DNA from: Nitrososphaerota archaeon
Lineage (GTDB): Archaea > Thermoproteota > Bathyarchaeia > Bathyarchaeales > Bathycorpusculaceae
Reading direction: 5' to 3'
Length of the DNA stretch: 44,787 nucleotides
NCBI GenBank assembly: GCA_031274765.1
Contig: JAISPR010000005.1
Coordinates: 1 to 44,787, forward strand
Shown here: one piece after another, positions 18,517-27,366 of the stretch
Layout: every line of letters starts with the position of its first letter
Numbering within the stretch: the first letter of the stretch is position 1
Position numbers and translations under genes: made by a program
Notes under the pieces: model-generated
What the model saw: only the letters and a program-made list of their open reading frames with translations
What the model was told of the DNA's origin: nothing
The model's database searches: none

Positions 18517-19006
18517 AACCAAAAAAAGTAATAGACCGTTTAAAGAAGAAAAAAGACACCTACAAACGGCCAAGACAATTAGCTGTTATTGAACACTAAA
18601 AACAAGACAGCACAGCATTGTAGTCAATAAAATGCACACATATTCAATTAAAATGTGTTTAATATTCAACTATTGATAAAACATAAATTTGTTTTTGATA
18701 TAATAAACAGGCAGGCATCGACTCATAAAACCCAACCATATTCAGCACTTAAATAGCCAGCAGTCAGATTGCACAAAAATCCCCATAAAATTCACCAAAA
18801 CCACAACACATAGCAACAAATGAAGAGGCACACATTACAAGTAGCGTTTAGTGGTGTTGTTTTGTCGTTTTGCGCAGTATACATACCAAACTCCAACAAC
18901 TAGCCATACGCAAACTAAATGCAGAAGAGTTAGCCTATGGCATAACCATTATATGTTCTCAACGAATTCGCTACCATAGGAGAGATATGATATAACAAAG
19001 AATTCA
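18517..19006. other. spacer with C3 repeat and coding remnant
   Basis: Contains C3 (18765-18879). From about 18886 to 18990 one plus-strand frame reads LQQLAIRKLNAEELAYGITI and on to a stop, which looks like the 3' end of a lost gene. AGGAGAG at 18979-18985 is about 20 bp before mgsA. Confidence 0.4.
18765..18879. repeat. C-family MITE, copy C3
   Basis: 115 bp, CAGATTGCACAAAAAT to TTTTGCGCAGTA. The flanks do not match, so this is an older copy. Confidence 0.8.
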
Positions 19007-19453
19007 ATGATAAAGAGCAAAAAAAGAATTGCACTCATCGCACATGACAACAAAAAAGAAGACATGATAGAGTGGGCAAAATACAACATATCCACACTGC
19101 AACAACATGTACTCTACGCCACAGGAACCACGGGTAAACGCCTCGAAAAAGAACTGGGGTTAGAAATCACCATCATGGAATCAGGACCACTTGGCGGCGA
19201 CTTACAAATAGGCGCGCACATATCCAATAGCCTAATTGATTGCCTCATCTTCTTTTGGGATCCTCTCGAACCCCAACCCCATGACCCCGATGTAAAAGCG
19301 CTTCTGCGAATAGCAGTATTATGGAATATACCACTAGCATGCAACCGTAGTTCAGCTGACTTTATAATTTCATCCCAACTGATGGGCAGAGAATATACTC
19401 GCAAACTACCAGACTACGAATGCTACCGACACCGGTTAGACAACAAAAAATAA
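19007..19453 (+). CDS. mgsA: methylglyoxal synthase
   Basis: 148 residues. It converts dihydroxyacetone phosphate to methylglyoxal and phosphate, a bypass of lower glycolysis. The whole length matches bacterial MgsA: IALIAHDNKK at the start, HVLYATGTTG, SGPLGGDLQIGA with the catalytic aspartate D65, then FFWDPLEPQPHDPDVKALLR and CNRSSADFIISS. All active-site positions I can identify are kept. The enzyme is typical of bacteria and rare in archaea. With relics and MITEs on both sides, recent or ancient transfer from a bacterium is likely. No other glycolytic gene is adjacent. Confidence 0.95.
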   Translation: MIKSKKRIALIAHDNKKEDMIEWAKYNISTLQQHVLYATGTTGKRLEKELGLEITIMESGPLGGDLQIGAHISNSLIDCLIFFWDPLEPQPHDPDVKALLRIAVLWNIPLACNRSSADFIISSQLMGREYTRKLPDYECYRHRLDNKK

Positions 19454-19784
19454 TTTCATTGCATTGTGAGTTTCCCCATATTTTCTACTGAAAATCCCGT
19501 TCAGTTACTTACTTTAGCAGACACTACTTGCACACATACTACTACCAAGACATGCAAGCAGGCATACAACCCCGAAATCTCAAAACCAAGCATTTCACAA
19601 ACAACCATTTACACCCCACAACCAACAGAATCACCATCACCCGATTCATATGCTTAATTAAACAAATTGGTCTCACATCATCAAGATACCCCAAAAAGGA
19701 AAACAACGCATAAACCCCCCGATTGTCCGAAAACTAGCAAAAATCCCAGAAAAATAAAAACACAAATGAACCCTGCATAAAGCA
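19454..19784. other. A+C-rich spacer, no gene seen
   Basis: The plus strand is A+C-rich, and the open frames are low-complexity. A 5' fragment of a B-family element lies at about 19720-19770. Confidence 0.6.
19720..19770. repeat. partial B-family element, copy B4
   Basis: Only the left half is present: a C-run, GATTGTCCGAAAACTAGC and the CCCAGAAAAA segment. It ends a few bases before the A3 target duplication. Confidence 0.65.
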
Positions 19785-19794
19785 TTATTTCTCA

Positions 19795-19950
19795 CGTTCG
19801 GCAGTTTGGGAAAAAAATACTTTGGATTGTTTATGTTATAGGTTATTACGGGTTTTTTAGTTATTTTTACAACGTTTTTCTTATTTTTCGAATATTTTTT
19901 GGGTGACAATTTAATTTTTGGCTGTTTTAGATCAAACTGCCGAATGTAAG
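19795..19950. mobile_element. A-family element, copy A3, with 10-bp target duplication
   Basis: 156 bp in inverse orientation to A1. It is flanked by exact TTATTTCTCA on both sides (19785-19794 and 19951-19960), the mark of transposition. Ends are CGTTCGGCAGTTTG and CAAACTGCCGAATGTAAG. Confidence 0.9.
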
Positions 19951-20723
19951 TTATTTCTCATTTTTACCTAATTTTTAGAAAAACAAAACACCGAAACTTT
20001 ACTAAAAACAAACCCTACCAACCACTAATACACCAGATTTCAGCGTTTTAAACCCAATTAACCAACAAGAAACATGAACCGCCGTAAATTGTATGCCAAA
20101 TTCTTACAAGCAATCTCACAACCCACACGATCCAACCATGAACCCTACAGGTAATTCCAGCCATAAAACGTGTCATATACCCAAACACATACTCAACCCG
20201 TGCACGAACACGCGCAATAAACCAGTTACCAACCTTTTCCTCCTCCGTAAGATGCTTATTACGATACACCCTAGCACACACATGAACCCTAATCCCGGGA
20301 AACAACCTTAAAATCTCATCCCGATAATCACCAACATACCCACAATCCACCTTTACATCCTCATCTTTTTCATCAATCAAACCCACAAACTCTTGACTGT
20401 CACGAATTTACGCGTCAGTTACACTAAACTCCGTAATAATCTTGCTATAGCTATCACTTTTACATGATTTTTATAGCCAAAAAAGGATTCATCACCCTTC
20501 TTGGTCCAGCGAGCATCCACATCAATTTGCACCAACACATTATCCTGACACTTTATTTCACCCTTTTCAATTCGCTCTGCACATTTTGTCGGTAAATCCT
20601 CAAGATCTTCACCCTTATTTAAATGCGTATCATCATTTTTTGAGAGTTTTCACCTATAGGGCGATAAGTCGTTTTTACGTAACTTTGCAGGGTTTAACGT
20701 TTCTTTTTGACAGATAAGAATCT

Positions 20724-20874
20724 GTATTCAGTAAGCGAAATTCTGCCGTGGTGAGTCAATTTTTCCGTTAATCTGTGTGGCAGAAGGTACGGATAACGTC
20801 GTTATTTAAGCCAACGTCAACGGCAACTAACGGAAAAATCGCCGTAACGATGGGCATTTGTAATTACTGAATAC
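20724..20874. repeat. G-family inverted-repeat element inside IS5 relic
   Basis: 151 bp, GTATTCAGTAA at the left and TTACTGAATAC at the right, with a second internal pair TTTTTCCGTTA / TAACGGAAAAA. It interrupts the transposase relic. This is the only copy in the window. Confidence 0.7.
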
Positions 20875-21490
20875 AAGTTCTAATTCTTGCATTTCACCAT
20901 TAATTTTCGCCCACTTGCCCTCTCGTGAAGGCTATCACGTTGCAAATCTCTCTAAACATGAACACCCCTCATTTTTTGTTGTATGACATTTGGGAACAGT
21001 GACAAAGGTGACATCTACAATTGAACCTTTGTGGGTGATTATGCCCTTCTCTTCAAGTAGCGCATTAAAGGTATCAAAGAGTTTTTTGTCTACTTGATTT
21101 GTTTTTAGAGCTTCTTTGAAGTCCCAAATAGTGTTGCCGTCGGGGACTTTGTCACCAATTTCAAGGCCCAGAAAACGCATAAAGGAGAGGCGGTCGTTTA
21201 TCATGTATTAGGCTGACATGTCTGATAAGCCGTACCATTGTTGCAGCATGGTGATTTTGTACATAAGTATGACATCGTAGAGTGGTCTGTCTCCTTTTGT
21301 CATGTCTTTGCGTATGGCGTTTTCAATTGGCTGGCGAAATATTTCCCAGTCAATAAACTGATTAGCTTTTATTAGTGAATCTCATAGGTTTGATAATATA
21401 CTTCAAGTTGTGTTTTTGTTCCAAATAAGTGCAACGGCCCATAATTTTCCCACTCTACCTTTACTGCACATGATAACTTGATAGTTAAGC

Positions 21491-21507
21491 GGTTTTCGAA
21501 GGTTGCC
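21491..21507. repeat. IS5-type element terminal repeat
   Basis: GGTTTTCGAAGGTTGCC marks the outer end of the second IS5 relic, about 90 bp upstream of the first recognisable transposase residues. Confidence 0.7.
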
Positions 21508-21795
21508 TAATGTCATTCCAAAAAAAGATAGGGGAAGTGAATACATGCCTGATTTCCCGGATTTATTATACATAGGTTGATGGAAATCTACGAAAAGAAC
21601 TGGAATTATAAAAATACCTGTAAAATACGCCTTAAACAATACGGCCTATGTGTAATTAGATCTGAATTATACACATGTTTTGTTTAATCATTAAACGTTG
21701 TTTTGAGGCGTTTTTTAAAAACCAAACGCATTTATCAAATAGTTCCCACATTTGTGTATAAATTTTGTGGGAATTTAGGTACATGATGTTGGTGT
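21508..21795. other. AT-rich spacer, no gene seen
   Basis: Between the IS5 relic and the C-terminus of the unknown membrane protein. No repeat family member or gene was recognised. Confidence 0.5.
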
Positions 21796-22425
21796 TTATG
21801 GTGATGGTGCTTTTGTTGGGCTTGGCAGGATAGGAAGCGTTGTAGGGGTACCTCTTGGTGCTATTGATGGACCTGTGTCAACAGGAAGCTCCTGGCTGCC
21901 TAAGGGTAATCTTATGCTGTAACTTCCGTTGTCATCAACTGCATAGAGAGCTGCATTGCCTAGCATTAGAAAGATTGCTTGTGATCTATCGTCGCTTAGA
22001 TAGTAAATCGACCGCTCAATTCCACTGCCGCCAATAAAGTCTGGTGCACCTGCGATTTTGTCGAATTCTTTTTCTAAAGCACCCACATTTTTACCTATAC
22101 GGTCATATATCTCCCCTGCCTGTTCAGCACTTAATCTTGGCTGGTCTTTTGGCAGGTCTCCAATGGCGATAAGAACGGGTCGGATCCATTCGCCCGGCAA
22201 ACCAATGCCTTTGTCTGCAATGATTTTGTCTAGCTCTACTTTCTGCTCACTTGTTGCTTTGGCATATGCTGACTCATAGAAAGGTACGCCCGGTGCAGAG
22301 AATGCAGGGGTTGTTTCTTGTCCTAAAATCCAGCCATATGCAGCAGAAACAGCTAATATACCGCCAAATAATATCCCAACTATAACGATTGCGAACACCA
22401 TCAGGCTTTTTTTATTTTTCAACAT
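21796..22425 (-). CDS. unknown membrane-anchored extracellular protein
   Basis: 209 residues from ATG 22425. AAGGAG lies 9 nt upstream of it, and only 3 nt upstream of the alternative ATG at 22431. One N-terminal membrane anchor (about 8-32, MVFAIVIVGILFGGILAVSA) is followed by a soluble domain. The domain has AYAKATSEQKVELDKIIADK and YDRIGKNVGALEKEFDKI, with helical character, then a beta-rich part ending GSYSIRLPLGSQELP. The tail is proline- and threonine-rich. I recognise no family. Its start overlaps the last codons of the upstream peptidase-like gene by 14 bp, so the two were one transcription unit and may act together outside the cell. Confidence 0.7.
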   Translation of the reverse strand: MLKNKKSLMVFAIVIVGILFGGILAVSAAYGWILGQETTPAFSAPGVPFYESAYAKATSEQKVELDKIIADKGIGLPGEWIRPVLIAIGDLPKDQPRLSAEQAGEIYDRIGKNVGALEKEFDKIAGAPDFIGGSGIERSIYYLSDDRSQAIFLMLGNAALYAVDDNGSYSIRLPLGSQELPVDTGPSIAPRGTPTTLPILPSPTKAPSP

Positions 22426-23464
22426 AGTCATAAGCTCCTTTATTACTTGTAGACCCAAAGGATATAGTATCATTCTGATTAAAATCAGTTATGCCAATAT
22501 AGTATGTCGAACCTGCGGTCAGATATATGTCAAAGTCAGCATTGTTTGGTGAAGTATCATAGACCAGCATATTTCCGTTGCTATCAAATACAGCTCCATC
22601 TATATTATAACCGGCACCCCTGTCTGTGTAGATATGATATGTACCGCTTGAGGTTGGAATAAATTTAAAGAAATCTTTTTCGTCAGGATAGTCAAAACGA
22701 CAGTTCCAACTGTTGGTTATGGCAAAGCTTTTTTCGATTACGTCGCCAGCTTTGTCTCTAAAATCATCTGTTGTAAACAGAGTGTAACTGTATTGTCCGT
22801 AAAAGTGTGGGAAATCAACAACGACTGATTTAGAAATCAGGAAATATCTTGTGCCATCATCATATCCTCCTTCGCGACTAACAGTCTCAATGTTTGCGTC
22901 GGTTATTTTAACGCCAGATATTGAATAATCCGTTATTGCAGTTGCCCCTCGTTTATGTGACCAAGTACCATCCGAATGTCTTAGATAAAAGTGATAATCA
23001 CTTGCATCGCCGTCTTGCCTAATCGAAAGCGCGATTTTTCTTTGTCCGGCGGGAACACTAGCTGTTCGGGTTGTTTCAGTTAAAGTGCCAAATTCGGGAC
23101 AAACAGCAGAGAGTGTCCAGAAGTCTTCATACATTCTATCGGTAACAAAGTAGTACATATTATTCCAGACTGTCGCGGCATTTCCATAACTGGTCATCAG
23201 ATCTGAAAATGGTTCTGTGTTGGCAGCAAATTCGCCGGGTTGTTACTTATATGGAGCGCCTGATGAGCCACCCGGATAATAGAGGTGCGTTGCATATCCA
23301 TAGCAGTTCATTTTATATTGCATATAACTCCTATAAGGGTTCGTATCTGAATAGACTGAATTCGTTCTGTTGACTGTCACGGCGGCAGCTGTGAGCGGCA
23401 AAAGCGTCAGCACTATGCTTAATGTTAAAAAAACAACAACAAGTTTATAACTCAGCATATCCAT
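22412..23464 (-). pseudogene. secreted cysteine-peptidase-like protein with PPC domain, in-frame stop
   Basis: The frame is open from about 23464 to 22412 except for one TAA at 23243-23245. A signal peptide (about 1-28) precedes NCYGYATHLYYPGG, with the likely nucleophile C54. After the stop the frame continues through DYHFYLRHSDGTWSHK, a probable catalytic histidine region. A pre-peptidase C-terminal-like beta domain follows (about the last 90 residues, with DEKDFFKFIPTSSGTYHIYTD). The pattern recalls Firmicutes exoproteins with a Cys-His pair. The stop separates Cys from His, so as read the gene is inactive; a sequencing error is the main alternative. A GTG at 23485 is an alternative start. 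Confidence 0.7.
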
Positions 23465-23566
23465 TTTTACAGTTTTTTTCTCCACATATCTTCGGCACTA
23501 ATAGCTTAAAAGCCTTATGCACATATCCCACTTATCTGTTGGTGATTTGGATAATTTTTCAGGTTC

Positions 23567-23720
23567 TTCGTCAAAACAGGTGGGTGAGGACAAAGCTTTG
23601 TTACGATTTAACAGTTGCGTGGAACATATGGAAGGTATGCATAAGTTTTTAGAAAGAAACGTTGTTGTTTGTTGAAAGGAAAGAAAAGTCATTGAGATTA
23701 CCCACCTGAAATAGCGAAAG
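23567..23720. repeat. F-family element, copy F4
   Basis: 154 bp, from TTCGTCAAAACAGGTGGGT to ACCCACCTGAAATAGCGAAAG, same orientation as F1 and somewhat longer inside. Lies upstream of the peptidase-like gene. Confidence 0.8.
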
Positions 23721-23876
23721 ACCAAATTTCAGTTATATTTTTTGCAGTCGATTCCTTAAACCTTGGCTTAGTAAGCGCTTACGCATGTATGGTTGAACTT
23801 CCAAATTTTGTGTTTTTCAAGTATACTAAAAATTGCGTTATTATCCTAAATTCCACAAATTTTAGGTACTATGACA

Positions 23877-24065
23877 AATTCGACTCTTACACGCCAAAGG
23901 AACAGTTTTAGTGGCATCACATTTTACACACTTATAGGTTAAAAAACCATACTTGGGATCACGACAATGAAGCATTTTTCTACTTCATCAATCTTGTACT
24001 GTGAGAGATTTGGATTCACACCTTTGAACCGTTCCCAATTCTGAGCAAGCAGCATAATGTTTTTG
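23877..24065 (-). pseudogene. IS91-like transposase, zinc-binding N-terminal fragment
   Basis: Leftward translation gives LLAQNWERFKGVNPNLSQYK, then after a frameshift RDPKYGFLTYKCVKCDATKT and VPLACKSRICHS. The pattern YKCxxC...CKSRxCxxC is the zinc-binding domain that opens IS91/IS801-type rolling-circle transposases. The catalytic remainder is missing. Short and frameshifted, hence a relic. Confidence 0.6.
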
Positions 24066-24128
24066 ATGGCAATTTTGAAGGTCGCTGCCCTTCTTTTTGA
24101 AGGGCAACTCAATTATATAAATTCGTTA

Positions 24129-24201
24129 ACAACAAGAAAAGAACTGATCATCTCCGTCCGTTTTCGCCAAAAACACGAAAAAATCTATTTATGGACAGTC
24201 T
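24129..24201. repeat. partial B-family element, copy B5
   Basis: The right two thirds of a B element, from AACAAGAAAAGAAC to GGACAGTCT, followed by CCCCCGC. The left end is missing. Confidence 0.7.
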
Positions 24202-24294
24202 CCCCCGCACTCGTCCCACCCCACCATATGCACCTCATTACAGAGTAAAATCCCACAAATAAAAAGCGGGCCATCAAACAAAATATTCTGAAAT

Positions 24295-24412
24295 CAGACT
24301 GCGCAAAAAGTCAAAAAACAATGGCACTAAACGCTGCAGATAGCGCATATCGCCTCATTTATTGCTGTATGTAGTGGTTTTGGTGAATTTTATCGAGTTT
24401 TTGCGCAGTCTG
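24295..24412. mobile_element. C-family MITE, copy C4, with target duplication
   Basis: 118 bp, CAGACTGCGCAAAAAGTC to TTTTTGCGCAGTCTG, flanked by AAAT on both sides (24291-24294 and 24413-24416). Adjacent to C5. Confidence 0.92.
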
Positions 24413-24417
24413 AAATA

Positions 24418-24533
24418 CAGACCGTGCAAAAAGTCAAAAAACAATACATTAAACACTACCGGCAGCACATATCCCTCAGCTATTGCGGTATGTAATAGTC
24501 TTGGTGAATTTTATCAGAGTTTTGTGCAGTCTG
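24418..24533. mobile_element. C-family MITE, copy C5, with target duplication
   Basis: 116 bp, CAGACCGTGCAAAAAGTC to TTTGTGCAGTCTG, flanked by AATA (24414-24417 and 24534-24537). Same orientation as C4. Its left duplication overlaps C4's right duplication. Confidence 0.92.
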
Positions 24534-24537
24534 AATA

Positions 24538-25273
24538 CCCCGCATTTCTATTTTAGGGCATTTTTAATGTTGTGCACGAATTCTTAGAAATAAAAGGAAA
24601 CTCAGAATTACATGTCCACAGTTTTATTTTAAAGTTTAACTCGAATTCTCATTGTTTTGCACCATACACACATATGCATTAGATTTAACTTAATTTTGTG
24701 AATAATGATTCGATTAAAATATTGACTGTAGCAGACGTAAAATTTTACAACTCGTAATTTTGTCGCAGGGCATAATTGTACCATATATTGAGGATAAAAA
24801 TCACAATACAATCAACATATAAAAAAATAAGAGTTAACACACAAAAAACAAACATAATGAAACATAATAAATAACATACGTCGAAAAACGATAAATCTTT
24901 TTCAGCTCTGCACATCACAATTTTAACGAAAATTCAGGGTTAATGACTTAGTACAGTAAAATACGCAAACAACAATCATGACCACAAGATTCGCGTAATA
25001 CATTATCAGGGAATTCTGTGTAAGTGGGATTGTTTTGATAATGCTATGTTTCATCGGTGCACGCAGATAATTGCTTTGGCCAGGCGGAGTGTTTATTTTT
25101 TACCTGCTTAAGCTGGCGAATTTTAACCGGATTGAGTTCTGACGGGTTAATTTAAAAGGTTGGTTGATTTGTTGTTTGGATGCGGATTTTACAGTAACCA
25201 GCATATCTTATTTGAAAACCATAATCCCCGTCTATCTTGCGATAGAGGGAATATGAAAGAAAAGGGGTAACTA
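24538..25273. other. AT-rich spacer after rpl10, no gene seen
   Basis: No repeat family member and no gene was recognised. In particular no L12/P1 stalk protein follows rpl10, its usual position. A short hairpin at 25231-25246 lies just after rpl10. Confidence 0.6.
25231..25246 (-). terminator. hairpin downstream of rpl10
   Basis: TCTATC-TTGC-GATAGA forms a 6-bp stem with a 4-nt loop about 30 bp after the rpl10 stop, following a pyrimidine-rich stretch on the minus strand. It could mark the end of the ribosomal operon; archaeal terminators usually depend on T-tracts, so this is weak. Confidence 0.25.
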
Positions 25274-26140
25274 TTATGCTGCTTTCGGTTTAACTTTATC
25301 GACTGCATCACTTAAACTATTCATTTCAGCGTTAGCTTTACGAATGATATCTGCAATGGTTTCCTTAGTGGGTATGGCAGCACCAACTGAGAGGGCAAAG
25401 GCTTTCTGGTGAGCAGTCTGCAAGAGGGGGCGAATGGTTTCTTTAGTTGTATATGCGATACTTAGAGCCAACGCAAAAGCTTCTTGATTGCTTGACTCCA
25501 CACTTCTCTTAGTGGCGGCAACGTCGACTGTTAGCTGATCCCCGGTTATCATTATGCCGTTATCAAAAACTGCACGCATCGAAATACCTAATTCAACCGC
25601 TTTTACGTTAAGTTTAGAGAGAACACCCGCTAAGCGCTCGTTTATGGGTTCACCTTTGCGAACAACTAGAGTATCTTTACTGATCCAAACACTACCGTTT
25701 TCTATACGTGTGGGTAAACCAACGGCATTGAGCTGGCTGATGACTGGCCCAGGAGGCTGACCGGTATTACTTGAAGGGATAACAACATCAAATGCCGCTA
25801 TATCGCCTGATTTAGCAGTGGTTTTAACTTTGCCTCGTTCTAGCATAAGAGCGAGTTTGAAGGGATTGAGGTCTGTGAATAAGAAAACATTTGATCCTTC
25901 CAAGTATGCCTCAAGCTTTTTGAGTTCTGCTTGGTTGAGTTCTTCAAGGGCAATTTTTATGAGGGTGTTTTTTAAGACACGTAGATAAACCTGACCCTTC
26001 ATAGTTTTTTTGAGTTCTTGTAACTGTGATGCGCGGACTTTTTGCAGGCTAGCGATGCCGATGGATTTGTATCCTTTAAAGATATCTTTTATCTCAGCTA
26101 CTTCGCTTGATTTTTCATCTAATACTTGTTGAGATGGCAT
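25274..26140 (-). CDS. rpl10: large ribosomal subunit protein uL10 (P0), short C-terminus
   Basis: 288 residues. The base of the ribosomal stalk. The rRNA-binding N-terminal domain (about 1-105) includes IGIASLQKVRASQLQELKK and LRVLKNTLIKIAL. An archaeal/eukaryotic insertion follows (AFDVVIPSSNTGQPPGPVI, VGLPTRIENGSVWI, RKGEPINERLAGVLSKLNVK), then helical segments that dock L12 dimers. Most archaeal P0 proteins are about 310-340 residues and end in a flexible acidic tail with a GLGALF-like motif. This one stops at VDKVKPKAA without it. Last gene of the secE-spt5-rpl11-rpl1-rpl10 operon; 16 bp after rpl1. The usual rpl12 does not follow. Confidence 0.95.
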   Translation of the reverse strand: MPSQQVLDEKSSEVAEIKDIFKGYKSIGIASLQKVRASQLQELKKTMKGQVYLRVLKNTLIKIALEELNQAELKKLEAYLEGSNVFLFTDLNPFKLALMLERGKVKTTAKSGDIAAFDVVIPSSNTGQPPGPVISQLNAVGLPTRIENGSVWISKDTLVVRKGEPINERLAGVLSKLNVKAVELGISMRAVFDNGIMITGDQLTVDVAATKRSVESSNQEAFALALSIAYTTKETIRPLLQTAHQKAFALSVGAAIPTKETIADIIRKANAEMNSLSDAVDKVKPKAA

Positions 26141-26156
26141 GATTTTTCTTCTCTAT

Positions 26157-26807
26157 TTATGGTTTAATTTTGACGGGTTCACCCATGCTGGTTTTGATGA
26201 AAACGTATTTTATATTTTTTAAGCCTCGTTTAAGTTTGCCGTCAAGGACGCGGAGAACCGCCATCGCATTATCAGCAACGTCTTCATCTTTCATTTGCTG
26301 GGAACCGATTCTAACCTGGATTATAGGCTGGTTGCGCATACGGACAACCGCAGTTTTACGGTGCTTAACGAGTAAATTAACTATATCCGCATTTGGCGGG
26401 ACTGGAACAGGCATTTTACCTCGTGGACCCAAAACGGGACCTAAGATCTTACCGACCAAGGGCATCAAGGGTGCTTCCGCGATGAAAACATCACAATCGT
26501 TGGCTAATTGACGTAACTCTTTCTTTTTACCGTTTAAATTATCGAGTTCTGTGCGGTCAACGACGCGATCAGCACCAGAGTTTTTTGCTTTGAACGCAAA
26601 TTCGCCTGAAGCAATAACACAGATACGGTTGGGTTTTAACGTACCGTGTGGAAGTTCAACGACTTCTTGAATTTTGCCTTCAGGGGTCTTCATATCAATT
26701 TCTTGAATATCCAGTATCAGGTCTATGCTCTGGTTAAACTTTTTCTCGCCAGCTTTAGCTTTCGCCTGTTTTATTGCTTCAGATAGGGTATTGTTGTCTA
26801 GGGGCAT
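26157..26807 (-). CDS. rpl1: large ribosomal subunit protein uL1
   Basis: 216 residues from ATG 26807 (MPLDNNTLSEAIKQAK); a TTG six codons upstream is a less likely start. L1 forms the mobile L1 stalk at the tRNA exit site and in archaea also represses its own operon by binding mRNA. Family segments are FNQSIDLILDIQEIDMKTPE, EAPLMPLVGKILGPVLGPRGKMPVP (split here as seen at about residues 115-138) and GSQQMKDEDVADN. Full family length. It sits 65 bp after rpl11 and 16 bp before rpl10. Confidence 0.97.
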   Translation of the reverse strand: MPLDNNTLSEAIKQAKAKAGEKKFNQSIDLILDIQEIDMKTPEGKIQEVVELPHGTLKPNRICVIASGEFAFKAKNSGADRVVDRTELDNLNGKKKELRQLANDCDVFIAEAPLMPLVGKILGPVLGPRGKMPVPVPPNADIVNLLVKHRKTAVVRMRNQPIIQVRIGSQQMKDEDVADNAMAVLRVLDGKLKRGLKNIKYVFIKTSMGEPVKIKP

Positions 26808-26872
26808 TTTTAAGCCTCGTGCCAATAGGGGATAAGGAACCCATTATAAAAATATTCGCCCAGCATCAGCGG

Positions 26873-27355
26873 TTACCCAAATAGGTTTTCATAGATACCG
26901 GCATCTATATCCTTTTGAACTTCACGGGGATCTTTACCTTCAACAGTGACACCCAAACTTACACATGTGCCAAGCAACTCTTTAGTTGCATTCTTAGTGT
27001 CAGGAGCCAAAAGCTGATGAGATTTAATCTTGGCAATCTTTATCACTTGTTCCATAGTTAAGTCACCAGCTTTAACCGTATTAGGAGTACCTGAGCCTTT
27101 CTCAATCTTCAATTCAGCAACTATCAAAGCGGATGCAGTGGGAGTACCAATACTGATTTCGAAGGTCTTATCTTCAGGATCAACATTAACCTTCACCGGA
27201 ACTTTCATACCAGCATAATCTTTGGTAATTTCATTGATTTTATTGACAACAGCCACAATGTTGACCCCTAAGGGGCCCAAAGCGGGACCCAACGGCGGAC
27301 CGGCATTAGCTTGACCGCCGCTGACGATTAATTCTACAACTTTTTTATCTGCCAT
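26873..27355 (-). CDS. rpl11: large ribosomal subunit protein uL11
   Basis: 160 residues. L11 binds the GTPase-associated region of 23S rRNA. The N-terminal domain includes [20 protein letters not shown], the proline-rich loop typical of the family. The C-terminal rRNA-binding domain includes [17 protein letters not shown] and [24 protein letters not shown] lies upstream of the ATG. It begins 11 bp after spt5 ends, within the operon. Confidence 0.97.
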   Translation of the reverse strand: MADKKVVELIVSGGQANAGPPLGPALGPLGVNIVAVVNKINEITKDYAGMKVPVKVNVDPEDKTFEISIGTPTASALIVAELKIEKGSGTPNTVKAGDLTMEQVIKIAKIKSHQLLAPDTKNATKELLGTCVSLGVTVEGKDPREVQKDIDAGIYENLFG

Positions 27356-27366
27356 AGATTTTCACT

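Larger units (their letters stand above)
20048..21507 (-). pseudogene. IS5-family transposase relic, nearly complete
   Basis: Starting from the terminal repeat at 21491-21507 and reading leftward: IDWEIFRQPIENAIRK, PLYDVILMYKITMLQQWYGL, a TAA stop, then MINDRLSFMRFLGLEIGDK, SIVDVTFVTVPK, DARWTKKGDE, VTDA and a stop. It ends with VDCGYVGDYRDEI, YRNKHLTEEEK and RARVEYVFGYM. These are the successive blocks of an IS5-type DDE transposase, including the D of IVD, the D near DCGY and the E of RVEYVFGYM. At least three stops or shifts and the G element (20724-20874) break it, so it is inactive. The opposite terminal repeat was not found. Confidence 0.9.
23721..24294. other. spacer with IS91-like relic and B5, no intact gene
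   Basis: Apart from the relic at 23877-24065 and the partial B element at 24129-24201, the sequence is AT-rich without recognisable content. Confidence 0.6.

Noticed and set aside
20093-20311. 72-codon plus-strand open frame opposite the IS5 relic
   Set aside because: It mirrors the transposase C-terminal block on the other strand, where the family motifs YRNKHLTEEEK and RARVEYVFGYM are found.
25040-25200. A decayed rpl12 after rpl10
   Set aside because: Short coding-like stretches occur on the minus strand but none resembles the L12 helical or acidic-tail sequence, and frames are closed by stops.
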